This document shows positions 1-11,100 of a DNA stretch of 64,000 bases, piece by piece. Position 1 is the stretch's first letter. Each line of letters starts with the position of its first letter. The DNA lies in NCBI GenBank assembly GCA_037043455.1, contig JAWPHD010001268.1, forward strand, positions 1 to 64,000, given 5' to 3'. The position numbers were made by a program, and so were the translations under genes. Source of the DNA: Cyrtodaria siliqua. Lineage: Eukaryota; Mollusca; Bivalvia; Adapedonta; Hiatellidae. Below the pieces are notes generated by a model. That model ran no database searches. It was not told the DNA's origin and worked only from the letters and a program-made list of their open reading frames with translations.

Positions 1-575
1 GTGATGCCGAGTTGTCCATCGTTAACTTTTGTCTCGTTAAGACGATAGGGCCTTCATTTTTCATCCAATCTTTAACAAACTTTAACAGTTGTTTAAAATC
101 AATGAAAGCTCGGACACTTTTGAAAACCAGCCAGATCGGACCAGTAACAGCGGAGTTATGGCCCTTGATTTAGTTAAAAATGCTATATTTTGCCTCGTTA
201 AGACAATAGGGCCTTCATTTTTCATATGATCTTTACCAAACTTTACCAGATTTTTAATATTAATGAAAGCTCGGACAAGTTCGAAAATCAGCCAGATCGG
301 ACCAGTAACAGCGGAGTTATGGCCCTCGATTTAGTTAAAAATGCTATATTTTGCCTCATTAAGACGATAGGGCTTTCATTTTTCATCCGATCTTTACCAA
401 ACTTTACTAGGTTGTTAATATCACGGAAAGTTGGGATGATTTCGAAAACCAGCCAGATTTGACCAGTAACAGCAGAGTTATGGCCCTTGATTTTGTTAAA
501 AGTGCTATATTTTGCCTCGTTAATATGATAGGGCCTTCATTTTTCATCTGATTTTTACCAAACTTTACCAGATTT
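1..575 (+). repeat. 161-bp tandem array (pearl/Helentron-like core), left part cut by window edge
   Basis: About 3.5 head-to-tail monomers. The landmark GATAGGG(CC/CT)TTC recurs near positions 44, 205, 366 and 527, a constant spacing of 161 bp. Each monomer also carries TCTTTACCAAACTTTA, GAAAGCTCGGAC and GTTATGGCCCTTGATT. Short ORFs in it simply follow the repeat. The array ends in T-rich sequence (577-630), after which the next element starts. The same monomer recurs at 629-1741, 9951-10803, 51405-52135 and 52541-52818. Array-bearing elements of about 160 bp are known from bivalves; assignment to a named family was not tested. Confidence 0.9.
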
Positions 576-628
576 TCTTTCCATTTTTGTTTGTTTATTA
601 TTTGTTTTTGTTTTTAAATTTTAAATAT

Positions 629-1741
629 TTTTAGCTCTACTGGCCAAAGGCCAGCAGAGCTTATGGGATGGCAAGTTGTCCGTCCGTCGTTAACTTTTGT
701 CTCGTTAAGACGATAGGGCCTTCATTTTTCATCCGATCTTTACCAAACTTTAACAGGTTGTTAATATCAATAAAAGCTCGGACAAGTTCGAAAACCAGCC
801 ATATCGGACCAGTAACAACGGAGTTATGGCCCTTGATTTAGTTAAAATTGCTATATTTTGCCTCGTTAAGACGATAGGGCCTTCATTTTTAATCCTATCT
901 TTACCAAACTTTACCACATTGTTAATATCAATAAAAGCTCGGACAAGTTCGAAAACCAGCCAAATCGTACCAGTAACAGCGGAGTTATGGCTCTTGATTT
1001 AGTTAAAAATGCAATATTGCTATATTTTCCCTCGTTAAGACGACAGGGCCTTCATTTTTCATCCTATCTTTAGCAAATTGTTAATATCAATGAAAGCTCG
1101 GACAAGTTCGAAAACCAGCCATTTCGGACTAGTAACAGCGGAGTTATGGCCCTTGATTTAGTTAAAAATGCTATATTTTGCCTCGATAAGACGATAGGGG
1201 CTTCATTGTTCATCCGATCTTTACCAAACTTTATCAGATTGCTAATGTCGTTGAAAGCTCAAACAAGTTCGAAAACCATATCGGACCAGTAACAGCGGAG
1301 TTGTGGTCCTTGATTTAGTTAAAAATGCTATATTTTGCCTCGTTTAGAGGATAGGGGCTTCATTGTTCATCCGATCTTTACCAAACTTGATCAGATTGTT
1401 AATATCAATGAAAGCTCGGACAAGTTCGAAAACCATTAATATCGGATCAGTAACAGCGGAGTTATGGCCCTTGATTTTGTTCAAAATGCTATATTTTGCC
1501 TCGTTAAGACGATAGGGCCTTCATTTTTCATCCTATCTTTACCAAACTTTACCACATTGTTAATATCAATGTAAGCTCGGACTAGTTCGAAAACCAGTCA
1601 TATCGGACTTTTAACAGCGGAGTTATGGCCCTTGATTTAGTTAAAAATGCTATATTTTGCCTTGTTAAGACGATAGGGGCTTCATTGTTCATCTGATCTT
1701 TACCAAACTTTATCAGATTGTTAATATCAATGAAGGCTCAG
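629..1741 (+). mobile_element. Hairpin-ended element with seven 161-bp monomers
   Basis: It begins with a hairpin at 633-661: AGCTCTACTGGCC, loop AAA, GGCCAGCAGAGCT, one mismatch in the stem. A CCGTCCGTCG-type leader follows. The GATAGGG landmark then recurs at about 712, 873, 1042, 1193, 1350, 1511 and 1672, with spacings of 161, 169, 151, 157, 161 and 161. No 3' flank ending in GGGCCTCTTGTT is visible, so the 3' end is lost or truncated near 1741. The architecture matches the pearl/Helentron-like non-autonomous class. No protein is encoded. Confidence 0.8.
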
Positions 1742-1761
1742 GGTGGGAACCATTGCCTCAT

Positions 1762-1990
1762 TTGTATTTAATAATATGTTTGACAACATCTGGTATAAAA
1801 CTTGGTTTAACTTTAATCATTTTTGCCATATAAACGTCAGAAACCGGTCAGTTTACTCCCACCCACCTGCTTATTCTGTATGGCTCGTTTATTTGATTTT
1901 CCGTGTGATCTCTGTGTTACCATTTTAGGGTGGTACCTTGTAAATGATGTATGTTAGAATAAGACCATCGACTATCCATACCATTTCATA
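1762..1990 (+). repeat. Dispersed repeat, direct copy at 7517-7880
   Basis: The block with ATGTTTGACAACATCTG, then CAGTTTACTCCCACCCACC, then GTTACCATTTTAGGGTG is repeated in the same order at 7517-7880. There it is interrupted by a short retroposon. A neighbouring stretch (2075-2150) matches 7165-7262 in reverse orientation around ACTCGATACCATTGAATCAA, so the two loci are not one simple segmental duplication. Nothing coding is supported. Confidence 0.7.
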
Positions 1991-2424
1991 AGATTCGACT
2001 AAGTAGAGATGACTAAGTTGAAGCATTACAATAACTTCTATTTTGGGTTGGTTTTAGGCGCCATATGACATTTACACACGGGACAAGCGACTCGATACCA
2101 TTGAATCAACGTCTGTTCGTAAAACGGCCAACGTCTGCGTAAAGTTACAAACAACACCAGTGCTCACACTGGCCATTTTAACTTAATAGCCACACATGTT
2201 TTTAGTTAAGAAAATAATAGCCAACTTTAATGCGTTAGAAAATTCGGTCAGTCGTAAGAGGGACCTCCTCACGCTCATGTCCCCGCCCCACCTCTACTCT
2301 AGGCAGCCTAGTTGCTACATAATATAACAAATAGACCACAAAATGATTTACTTCTTTCATTTTAATAAATATTTTATATTTTATTAAAAAGTAGGGAATA
2401 TATATGTTACAGTGACTTAGTTGA

Positions 2425-2805
2425 AAAGGTAATTCATAATTTTTCATTACAGAGATGTTGAGATTTTATCTTATTTTCAGTAGGTGATAACATTTGTGTT
2501 ACTCGGGTTTTATCCTTAGGTTCTATAGTAAATTAAAAATCTTTGGCAGAGTGAAAAGACGATAATTTTCGAGATTTTGATTTTGAAAGGTACATATATT
2601 AAATCAATTTGCATGAATGTGCATGAAATATGCAGGGTTTTAAAAGAATCGCAATGTAGATACCTTAATTTTAACAGTAAACTTGGTTGAACATCAAGGA
2701 TAAAGACCGAGTTTATCACCTACCAGAATGTATTATGTATGTCTTATTTCTGGTCACTGATTGGTCAGTTTTTTTGATGATGCTCTATCAAAATTATGAA
2801 TTGGC
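2425..2805 (-). mobile_element. MITE-like repeat, inverted copy of 8145-8510
   Basis: Read on the minus strand, this segment matches 8145-8510 over nearly its whole length, including TTCTGGTAGGTGATA, GGATAAAACCCGAGTAACAC and CAGTGACCAGAAAT. A third, shorter copy lies at 34685-34830 (+). In the 8145-8510 copy both ends carry TTCATAATTTT in inverted orientation, which suggests short terminal inverted repeats. No ORF of note. Confidence 0.65.
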
Positions 2806-4070
2806 TAAAGCACTTGACTTAAATGACTGTGAATTGGACACGTTTCTTACACTTAAATTGTAAAACCTGATATAAGAGGGAGAAATTCCTTCTGCAGATT
2901 AAGTGTAGTTTGAGCTAATTTCTTTCAACACATGAATCAATTCACGCACAATGTTTTACTACCTATAATACACTTACCAGCAACAAAAGACGTGTTTGTT
3001 TAAAATCTGTCGGCCGCCATTTTGAAAGTCTGTTTTGGTCACGTGACCTTCTTTTAAAAAAGTATTTTGATTTACAAAATTGAGCTTTTTTGTAAATAAA
3101 AATGTTTCAACAAGAATTCAATCACTTAAGTTTGACCTTTAATTTTGAAAGATAACTAAAGAAAAACAAAGATACAATTGTCACATGATCAGTCACATGA
3201 CATGATCTTCTCAAACTGAAAGTAGAATATGTAAAGGATTCATTGATTGGTTAATAGTACTGAACAATAAATAAGAACATTTCCGATTGGCTGCATTTAT
3301 AATTATATCTTTCAATGGCTGTTTCACACACCAGCTGTGTGCAAATAGTTGTGATATGCAATTAACAAACTAACAGCACTAATTGGCTGACGACTTCACG
3401 GGTGGCCTGGGGCATGAGAGGGATTAGAGGGTGTTTATTACTGTTAATCTTGTTAATTATGGCCTGATCTCCTGGTAGTCAGTTTTACAATGGCTAACAT
3501 AGGCAGTATAATTTTTGTATTTTTAAATAAAAAAATCGCCATTTTCGTAGAATTAATCGCAATTTGAATAAAATAATCGTAAATGGCGCCCATGTCGTAT
3601 GGCAGCGTGAGCGCTAAAACACACATGTGAGGAAAATCTATTTTGCTGTGGGATTCCGTCAATTGGCATACGTTATCTCATACCATTACTTTTTTTAGTA
3701 TATCAGTCTACAAAGAACCGCTTTTTTGTCCTCATAGAAGCATTTTCAAGGGCCGTAGGAGAGAACAAAGTTTGTCGGATTTTTGGTAAATAAACACAAT
3801 TGGAACATCGCTGTTGTAGACGTAAGTGATTTATGAAAGGTGTTTGTATTACTCATAGTGCGTACTCTGCTTTGTCAGATACTTATGAGCATGTGAAAAT
3901 AAACCAACGTTTATGTGTGGAATAAGAGGAAAGAATGAAACGGCAAACGTATGTTGCTGCAAACGGTCAACGTCCGTATTTTAAAAATTATAAGTAAATG
4001 TACATTATCATTATCTGTTACAATTGATTAAGATGTTTGCATAACTCAAAAGCAATGCAATTCCAACGAG
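2806..4070. other. Intergenic, nothing identified
   Basis: AT-rich single-copy-looking sequence on both strands with only short ORFs that show no recognisable motif. No RNA gene, long repeat or terminal-repeat structure was seen. Confidence 0.5.
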
Positions 4071-4083
4071 ACTGCTCTTGGAT

Positions 4084-4136
4084 TACATTGAATTGTTGTT
4101 TAACAGCTCATCAACACATTATTTAGGTTATTTCAA
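4084..4136 (-). mobile_element. 3' fragment of ATTCA-tailed SINE (family D)
   Basis: On the minus strand it reads ATGAGCTGTTAAACAACAATTCAAT, the 3' end of the SINE seen in fuller form at 14155 and 59233. It sits just inside an inverted repeat. The words CAAACAGGGAG and GGGAGGAGAAACGGG at 4133-4170 recur inverted as CCCGTTTCTCCTCCCTG at about 4863-4880. Confidence 0.55.
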
Positions 4137-5190
4137 ACAGGGAGTACGTTATAGGGAGGAGAAACGGGCTCGTTTTGCCGATTTATGTTGTCGCGCATGT
4201 GTTTCACTACTCCGTGAAAATGACTACTTCCGGTTGTTTCGCGACTGTGTGAAAAACAGCAAATTCTTATAAATTATTACACTTACAAACTCAATAAAGG
4301 TGCTAAATGTAAACATAAGTATTATTTATTCACATTGTGTCCTCTGATACAGAGCGTGTATTTGTTTGCATGTTTAAAAGCACATTTTACCAGACGGATC
4401 CGTGTAACAAAGATGGCGCCACTCTGCGCCAAATAAAAAATGGTGACATTTTTTATCTTTGTAAAGAAGGTAATTTCATGGTGGTGATTATAAGACAAAG
4501 CCTAAAAAGAGGTGATGAAAATGTGCCTTTTGAGATATCAGCTAATTTTTGAATTTTATAGAATTAAAAATGGTGTGGCGCTATTGCAAACGAGATACGA
4601 AGTATGGGTTATATTAGGCATTAATAATAACAAAAAGTGAATAGTAGACATATTTATCTTTGTCAAGAATGTAATTTCGTGATGTTGATTATAACAGAAA
4701 GCCGTAAAAAGGGGCTGTAAAAACTGCCTAATTTGAGATGTTGGCTGAAATTTTAACTTTTCAAATGTAACGCGCTTACGATCGATTTACCTGTATCGAT
4801 AAAATAGTAAATGGCGGCGTTCTAGCGCGACAACATAAGTCGATAAACTAGAGCGTTTATGAACCCGTTTCTCCTCCCTGTTTCAAATTACAGAATTCCG
4901 GAAACCATGGCATTCTCTTACTATCGATAAATTCATATAGTTCTTAAACGTACTCTGAGGATGGGTTCTGATACAGGGACCGCCAGTTCTGACGGACGAG
5001 TCTAGAGAAAGTCTTGCCAAATTACACACTGAAGTAACAAAGTGAGACTCGACCCTGTGATCACCGGATTCAGAAGTCAGCGTGCTATCCACGCAGAATT
5101 GTAGTTACTGATAAGATTCGTACATTAACCATACACATATGGCCTTAGATCAGAACGCATATAGTTTTATTACATTGGCACCAGTCATAA
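4137..5190. repeat. Region bounded by short inverted repeat; otherwise anonymous
   Basis: An inverted repeat links 4125-4172 with about 4860-4893 (GGAGGAGAAACGGG and CCCGTTTCTCCTCC), enclosing roughly 690 bp. Inside, GTAATTTC(A/G)TG, TTATAA and AAAGCC blocks occur twice (about 4468-4510 and 4669-4710), a degenerate direct repeat of about 200 bp. No coding exon is supported. An AT dinucleotide run lies at about 5196-5213. Confidence 0.45.
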
Positions 5191-5318
5191 ACACATATAT
5201 ATATATATATATCTGTAATATCACACTATTACCATTCGCTTTACGAATATCTCAAAGAAAATAAACAAAATCTTACAATTTCTGAAATTGTGCCCAACCC
5301 CACTATTTACTATATTTT

Positions 5319-6068
5319 CACATGGTGTTGAACGGGAAGCAGGGTGGTCAACTTCCAACGCTCGTATTATTTTTTTACCTCGGACAAAGCTCTGGGCAAA
5401 CATTGTTGTTGCTCAATAATGCTATAAAGGGTATTTGAGCTTACCCGCTCGGAAAAGAGTAGTGGACCTTTGGAAACGGCCGAACACGATAAATACGAAA
5501 TATTGCAGTCTCGGTTTGATTGAGACTGTTCATGAACGGTAGTGAAATATGCTTGCTACCGTTCACGCCCGCTAGCCCCGAGTTGAGCAGAACTCAATAT
5601 TCTTAAAATCAATAGTACAAAAAGTTCAGAGAGTAAATTTTCGTCGCAAAATTCTGATTTATTTTTTCCCGTTTCAAGAATATCTGCCTCATAACATCCG
5701 GTTGTTGTTGTAATTAATACACGCATTTATAACGATCTGATTGAATTATTTTAATTGAATCATGTCATTGAATAGAACAGAATAAAAAATAATCCAATCA
5801 GAGCGATCGGTACATTTGCGTGTAATAGTTACAACAACAACCGGATGTTTGAGTGAGGCAGATTTTTTCGAAACGGGAAAGAAAAGAGAAATTCACTATT
5901 TTTGTGTTGAAAACGTACTCTTTGAACTTTATGAACGAGTAAGTTTGCAGACCCTTTGTACCATTAATGAACACCGCCAGTGTTTGCTCACAGCTTTGTC
6001 CGTGGTAGAAAAAATACGAGCGTTAGAAGTTGACCACCCTGCTTCCCGTCTAACATTGACACCATGTG
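5319..6068. mobile_element. Foldback element with long inverted arms
   Basis: The outer arms pair 5319-5410 with about 5978-6068. CACATGGTGT faces ACACCATGTG, and GGGAAGCAGGGTGGTCAACT faces AGTTGACCACCCTGCTTCCC. Inner arms pair about 5620-5760 with 5790-5935; CATCCGGTTGTTGTTGTAA faces TTACAACAACAACCGGATG. The left arm carries about 160 bp absent from the right arm (roughly 5450-5615). That extra piece has its own hairpin TGAACGGTAG/CTACCGTTCA. No transposase is encoded, so this is a non-autonomous foldback/MITE-type element. Confidence 0.85.
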
Positions 6069-7164
6069 ATGGTGATTATCCCTCATGAAACTCCGTACGG
6101 AATGTAGTCCGTCCAGAAACTAGATCGAGTTCTAGCTGTCTGTACTTCACGAGTTTCTTCACAAATGTTGTATGATGGCCTCATCGACACAGGAGTAGTA
6201 CCGAAAAGCAGCCTCATGTAATTCATTATAATTCCAGTTGTTTCACCTGTTTTGTATATTATCCCAGGAACACAAACTATTATCCGAGGTAAATCTACTG
6301 AGAAACAATCCGTACAACCCCTTTAAATCGTTTCGCTCGGTACCCTTTCTTCCCAGTTTTATCGTTTAATTCAAGTGCTCTATAAATGATGTCCTCATTA
6401 CGATGTGGTTAATGACACTGGCAAATGCAACGAAGGTAGCTGCACAATAGTAACATATTTATGTCGACATAGTTCCATGAGCAAATAAAATATTCATGTT
6501 AGAATTCGTAAATAATAGTATTGTGTAATTTATAGAAATTGTGAAAAGTACGACTGACCAAGTCGTTTCTTAGTAACTGGTACATCGGATAGTAAATCTA
6601 AACTCAGTGAAGAGGCTCCACTATATGACGGAAGACCCTGATAATAGTGTAATACAGTATAAAATGTGCAAACATGTCTTGGTATAATAGCATGTTATAT
6701 CTGCATTTAAAATAAATAAACTGTCGAAGATTTACAGAATTATAGCGCATTTTCTATTTCTTTTGTACAGACGGTGACCGTTGCCTTTTTTTATTGATCA
6801 ACAGACGTTCATCGTTTCACCCAATGGACGTTGGCCGTTGCTTTGTGATACAATACCGCCTCTGTAAATGACGATTTATTCCATCAATACTTGTATTTTT
6901 ACCACTCTTCTTTTGTAATATCGTAGTAATATGATCATTTTTAAATGGCGATTGGTGATTTGGTAAACATTATATTGAATAAGCCTTATAAATTGTATTT
7001 TGAACGAAAACAATCTTCACATGTAAAAAAGACGACGTTAGAGTATAGTTTTTGGAAAAAATATGCAAGTTGTAAATAATCAAAAGCGTAACATAAAGTC
7101 ACATTTACCGTGGATGTTTTACACTCAGTGTCCGGATTCTTGTCTTTCAATTACAACATTTGTG
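6069..7164. other. Intergenic, nothing identified
   Basis: AT-rich, short ORFs only. A word of the type GACGTTGGCCGTTGC near 6830 echoes similar words near 2125, 3965 and 7205, so an old degenerate repeat may extend here. This is not well enough supported to draw borders. Confidence 0.4.
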
Positions 7165-7880
7165 GGTGTTTCAAAACAAGCGACAGCATGTTTTTAACAG
7201 ACGATGACCGTTCCACGAACAGACATTGATTCAATGGTATCGAGTTGGTTGACCCGTGTGATTTTGATCTAACGGCCGCGGATGGTAAAGAACAAGTCAT
7301 AACCCAAACAATCATGCACATATTCACTTATATCATGGGTTATTATATTTCAGGTGACAAAACAGAACGGTTGTATGGCTATATCACATGCCAGTGGTTA
7401 TTCAAAGCACGTTTAGTGCAAAATGAAAGATTACCCTATACATACATAGGTTTAACCATGTATAACTCGCATAAAGTGTCATTCAACTAAAACAGTTGCC
7501 TAATTTCTATTTCAAAATATGTTTGACAACATCTGATATAACACTTCCTTCAAATGTACTTATGTTCGCGATTTAAGCGTTAAAACTGTTCAGTTTCTTC
7601 GAGGGTAAATTTTTCTACCCAGGTGCCCGCCCGTGCACGAAAATTGCCCGGATTGGCACCTGGGGTCTTCCTCCACCAATGGAAGCTGGAAAGTCGCCAT
7701 ATGACCTTAGCTGTTGGTGCGACTATAAAATCCAATTCAATTCAATTCGAGGTTAAATTTACCCCACTCACCTATGTATTCGTTGTGTCTCATTTGTTGG
7801 ATTTCAGTGTGGCCTCTGAGTTACCATTTTAGGGTGTTACCTCAACAAGATGCGACTTAATTGAGCTGAACACTCAGCAT
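7165..7880. repeat. Composite repeat related to 1762-2150, carrying a retroposon insertion
   Basis: 7165-7262 matches 2075-2150 in inverted orientation, while 7517-7610 plus 7746-7880 match 1762-1990 directly. Relative to the other copy, the second part is interrupted at 7613-7745 by a short retroposon. No coding function seen. Confidence 0.65.
7613..7745 (+). mobile_element. Short ATTCA-tailed retroposon (family B) with 15-bp TSD
   Basis: Flanked by TTCGAGGGTAAATTT (7598-7612) and TTCGAGGTTAAATTT (7746-7760), a 15-bp target-site duplication with one mismatch. The body has CTACCCAGGTGCCCGCC, GGAAGCTGGAAAGTCGCC and TGACCTTAGCTGTTGGTGCG. The 3' end is AAAATCCAATTCAATTCAA. A longer minus-strand copy lies at 18093-18285. 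The uninterrupted relative at 1762-1990 shows the empty state of the site. Confidence 0.9.
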
Positions 7881-8144
7881 TTGCAGTAACTGCAGTTTTG
7901 GGGTGAGAACGCTAAATTAAAAGTACCCGCTGTTAGTCTTGGTATTTCTAGTCTTTTAGTGAGTATACAAGCTCAAACAGTGGTAATACAAACAAATGTG
8001 TGTAAGCACCCTTCATTACATTAAACAGTTTCAAATTTGCCAAATAATAATCAATTATGGACATTGTATTCCACCAGACGTCGCTTCCGCCCTCATCTGT
8101 GTACTCTCTCTCGCCCAAAGAACTGGGATTTGTTTACAACCGTA

Positions 8145-8510
8145 ATATTCATAATTTTGATAAAGCATCATCAAAATAAACTGACCGATCAGTGACCAGA
8201 AATCTGACCCACCTCTAAATTCTGGTAGGTGATAGACTCGATCTTTATCCTAGATGTTCAACCAAGTTTAATGTTAAAATTAAGGTATTTATAGTGAGAT
8301 TATTTTAAAATCCTGCATATGTCCTGCATATTTATGCAAATTGATTCAATATATGTACCTTTCAAAACTAAGTCTTGAATATTATCATCTTTTTATTCTG
8401 CCAAAGACTTGTTTTTCGATAGAACGTAAGGATAAAAACCGAGTAACACATATTTTATCACCTTATGAAAATAAGGTAAAATCTCGACATTTTGTTAATG
8501 GAAAATTATG
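8145..8510 (+). mobile_element. MITE-like repeat with short TTCATAATTTT ends
   Basis: Full-length counterpart of the minus-strand copy at 2425-2805 and of the partial copy at 34685-34830. The left end reads TTCATAATTTTGAT and the right end AAAATTATGAATTT, inverted relative to each other. It carries CATCATCAAAATAAACTGAC and TTCTGGTAGGTGATAG. No protein encoded. Confidence 0.65.
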
Positions 8511-8929
8511 AATTTCGACCGATCATTGAGTACGAATAGGTACCTTCATTTTTTCTTGTTTAAACAAAAATACATCTGTCTTTTGTTATCTACTATAAAT
8601 TGCTTTATTGAAGTTTTAATTTCTCATATCACTTTAGCCCAGAATCCTCTACTTTTTTCAAATATTTTTCATATACAAACCCTGCAAATGGTATTTTGCA
8701 GATCATACAATAAAATGTCGAGTACGGTACACAGGTTTCATAACGTGTAAAAAAAACGGTATAATGTTTTTGAAACCGATAATAATATGTATGTACTAAA
8801 CCTTTCCTTTTATTTACATCTCGGTTATATTAATATGTATAATTAATGAAGTACTGTACCCCGCTGAAGATATTCTAAAATTTTAAAACAGTTTTGTGTC
8901 GCCTTCATAGCATGGCAGACACTTATGGA

Positions 8930-9260
8930 TCACTGTGTTCGTTGTCGTCGTCGTCCGTACAACACTTTAACATGCAACCTAACCTCGGCCATGACTTTTA
9001 AGTGTTTTTCCCTCTCTTGACTTTCATTTCAACAGAGTTCAGCCCCTTTTCATAAAACATTAAACATGAAACTTAACTGGCCATAACTTGAAAAGCATTT
9101 GATCTATATTCATGAAACTTTTCCATCTTACTCAAATGAACGCCATGCAACATGTCCAATAACTCTGACTTTCATTTCGGTAGAATTACGCTCATTTTCA
9201 TAAAACTTTAACATGCAACATAAGCTAGCTAATAACTTGGCACCATATTGACCATATGGT
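8930..9260 (+). repeat. Degenerate tandem array, unit about 150 bp
   Basis: GACTTTCATTTC followed by TTTTCATAAAAC and AACATG(A/C)AAC occurs at about 9020 and again at about 9168. A third partial unit begins near 8957 (ACACTTTAACATGCAACCTAA). A GTCGTCGTCGTCCGT leader precedes it, as in the 161-bp-array elements. This looks like a worn member of the same structural class with an unrelated monomer. Confidence 0.6.
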
Positions 9261-9950
9261 GACCGTCATGAAACTGTATAGTTCTTTCTTATCAATTATT
9301 CAATGGAAAATTATGTCACCCTTTTCAAAATTTTAACAATTTAAAAGCTGCTCCATCATTGATGGAGAATTGCACCCAACGTCTTCAGAAGAATAATTTT
9401 CTCGCTCCTATTAAAAGAAGCTTCACAACAACAAAACTACCAAGTACAACAAGAAAAGACAAATGGGGAAAACACTGTAAACCGTAAAATATCAGGAAGA
9501 CAGCAAAGAAAGTGAAATATCACAGGAAGGGGCAGAGTTTGAGAACTGGAAGACTGTTTTTGAAGCGTGTTGTAGAAAGGAAGAAGCGTTTCTGTTTCGT
9601 CATCTTTTCGCAGGTGGAAGATATCCAGTTGACAATACATTACTGGCGTTTTTAGGATATTATTCGAATGATAAATGTTTGTGTTTTTTCAATTTAGCAA
9701 ACATGCAAGAGTGGGTGAGGGGCAAAATAAACTTTGCCAACCCGCCGCGGTCAAAATATTGAGGTCGGTCACTGGTCAGCCGCCCCACCACTGACTCCTA
9801 CGTCTATGGTTTAACATTGAACTAGTGTTTTATGTGTGTCTCGTATTTGTATTCCACTAGCCTTGATCGGCAGTTTTTGTTACGTCTTGGCTGCACATGT
9901 TAAAACTTCATGGTTCCAGAAATACGGTTGCATTAGTTTTTAAGCCGTCG
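9261..9950. other. Intergenic, nothing identified
   Basis: Contains several short ORFs on both strands with no recognisable domain. The nearest defined features are the degenerate array upstream and the 161-bp array element downstream. Confidence 0.4.
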
Positions 9951-10803
9951 TCCGTCCGTCCGTCGTTAACCTTTGTCTCGTTAAGACGATAGGGCCTTAT
10001 TTTTCATTCGATCTTTACCAAACTTTACCAGATTGTTAATATCAATAAAAGCTCGGACAAGTTGGAAAACCAGCCAAATCGGACAAGGAACTGCAGAGTT
10101 ATGGCCCTTGATTTAGTTAAAAATGCTATATTTTGTCTCGATAAGACAATAGGGCATTCTTTTTTCATGCGATCTTTACCAGATTGTAAATATGAATGAA
10201 AGCATATGTTATATTTTTCCTCAATACTATAGGGCCTTCATATTTCATCTGATCTTTACCAAACTTTACCAGATTGTTAATATCAATAAAAGCTCGGACA
10301 ATTTCAAAAACCAGCCAGTTCGGACCACTAACAGCGGAGTTGTGGCCTTTGATTTAGTTAAAAATGATATACTTTGCCTCGTTGAGACGATAGGGCCTTC
10401 ATTTTTCGTTTTATCTTTATCACACATTAACATATTGTTAATATCAATGAAAGCTCGGACAGTTTCGAAAACCAGTCATATCGGACCAGTAACAGCGGAG
10501 TTATGGCCCTTGGTTTAGTTAAATATGCTTTATTTCACCTCGTTAAAAATTCTATATTTCACCTCGTTAAGACGCTAGGGCCTTCAATTTTCATCCGATC
10601 TTTACCAAACTTTACCAGATTGTTAATATCAGTGAAACTCAGTCAAGTTCGAAAACCAGCCATATCGGACCAGTAACGGTGGAGTTATGGCCCTTGATTT
10701 TGTTAAAAATGCTGTGTTTTGCCTCGTTAATACGATTGGGCCTTTATTTTTCATCTGATCTTTACCAAACTTTACAGATTCTTTAGTTATGGGCCTCTTG
10801 TTT
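9951..10803 (+). mobile_element. 161-bp array element with 3' terminus
   Basis: Begins with a GTCCGTCCGTCCGTCGTTAA leader, without the hairpin. Units with the (G/A)ATAGGG landmark lie at about 9988, 10148, 10226 (a shortened unit), 10389, 10574 and 10735. It ends in GTTATGGGCCTCTTGTTTT at about 10787-10803. The terminal GGGCCTCTTGTT matches the ends of the elements at 42540 and 51324, although the intervening 3' flank seen there is absent. Confidence 0.8.
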
Positions 10804-10899
10804 TCTACATAACTTGCATACTATAGTATTTGGAAATCATTAATAATAATAACTTGAACACTGTAATGCAAATTGTTTTTGCATGTTTAAAATTGCTGA

Positions 10900-11100
10900 T
10901 GAGGAAAGATGCATAGGAATCCGGAGACCCGCCCTACTCTTACTGACGAATATATTACTTTGGTCATTCAATGTGCTAGGATACCGATATAGGGGACCGC
11001 CCTGTTTACGCCCCACCCCATTCGACGGTCAAAGGCTAATGGAAATGTCTTGCCCAAGAACACATAGACGAAACTAAGGGGCGGTGGTGTCTCACATAGA
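10900..11100 (-). mobile_element. Family D SINE, diverged copy
   Basis: On the minus strand: TGTTCTTGGGCAAGACATTT, then GGGCGTAAAC, GGGCGGTCCCCTATATCGGTA, AGAGTAGGGCGGG and GGATTCCTATG. This is the same module order as the copy at 14155-14415. The middle is diverged and the 3' tail is missing. Confidence 0.75.

Noticed and set aside
1..1741. Centromeric or other long satellite DNA
   Set aside because: The 161-bp monomers occur in short runs of 3-7 within elements that have their own hairpin and 3' flank, dispersed over the window, not as a long homogeneous array.
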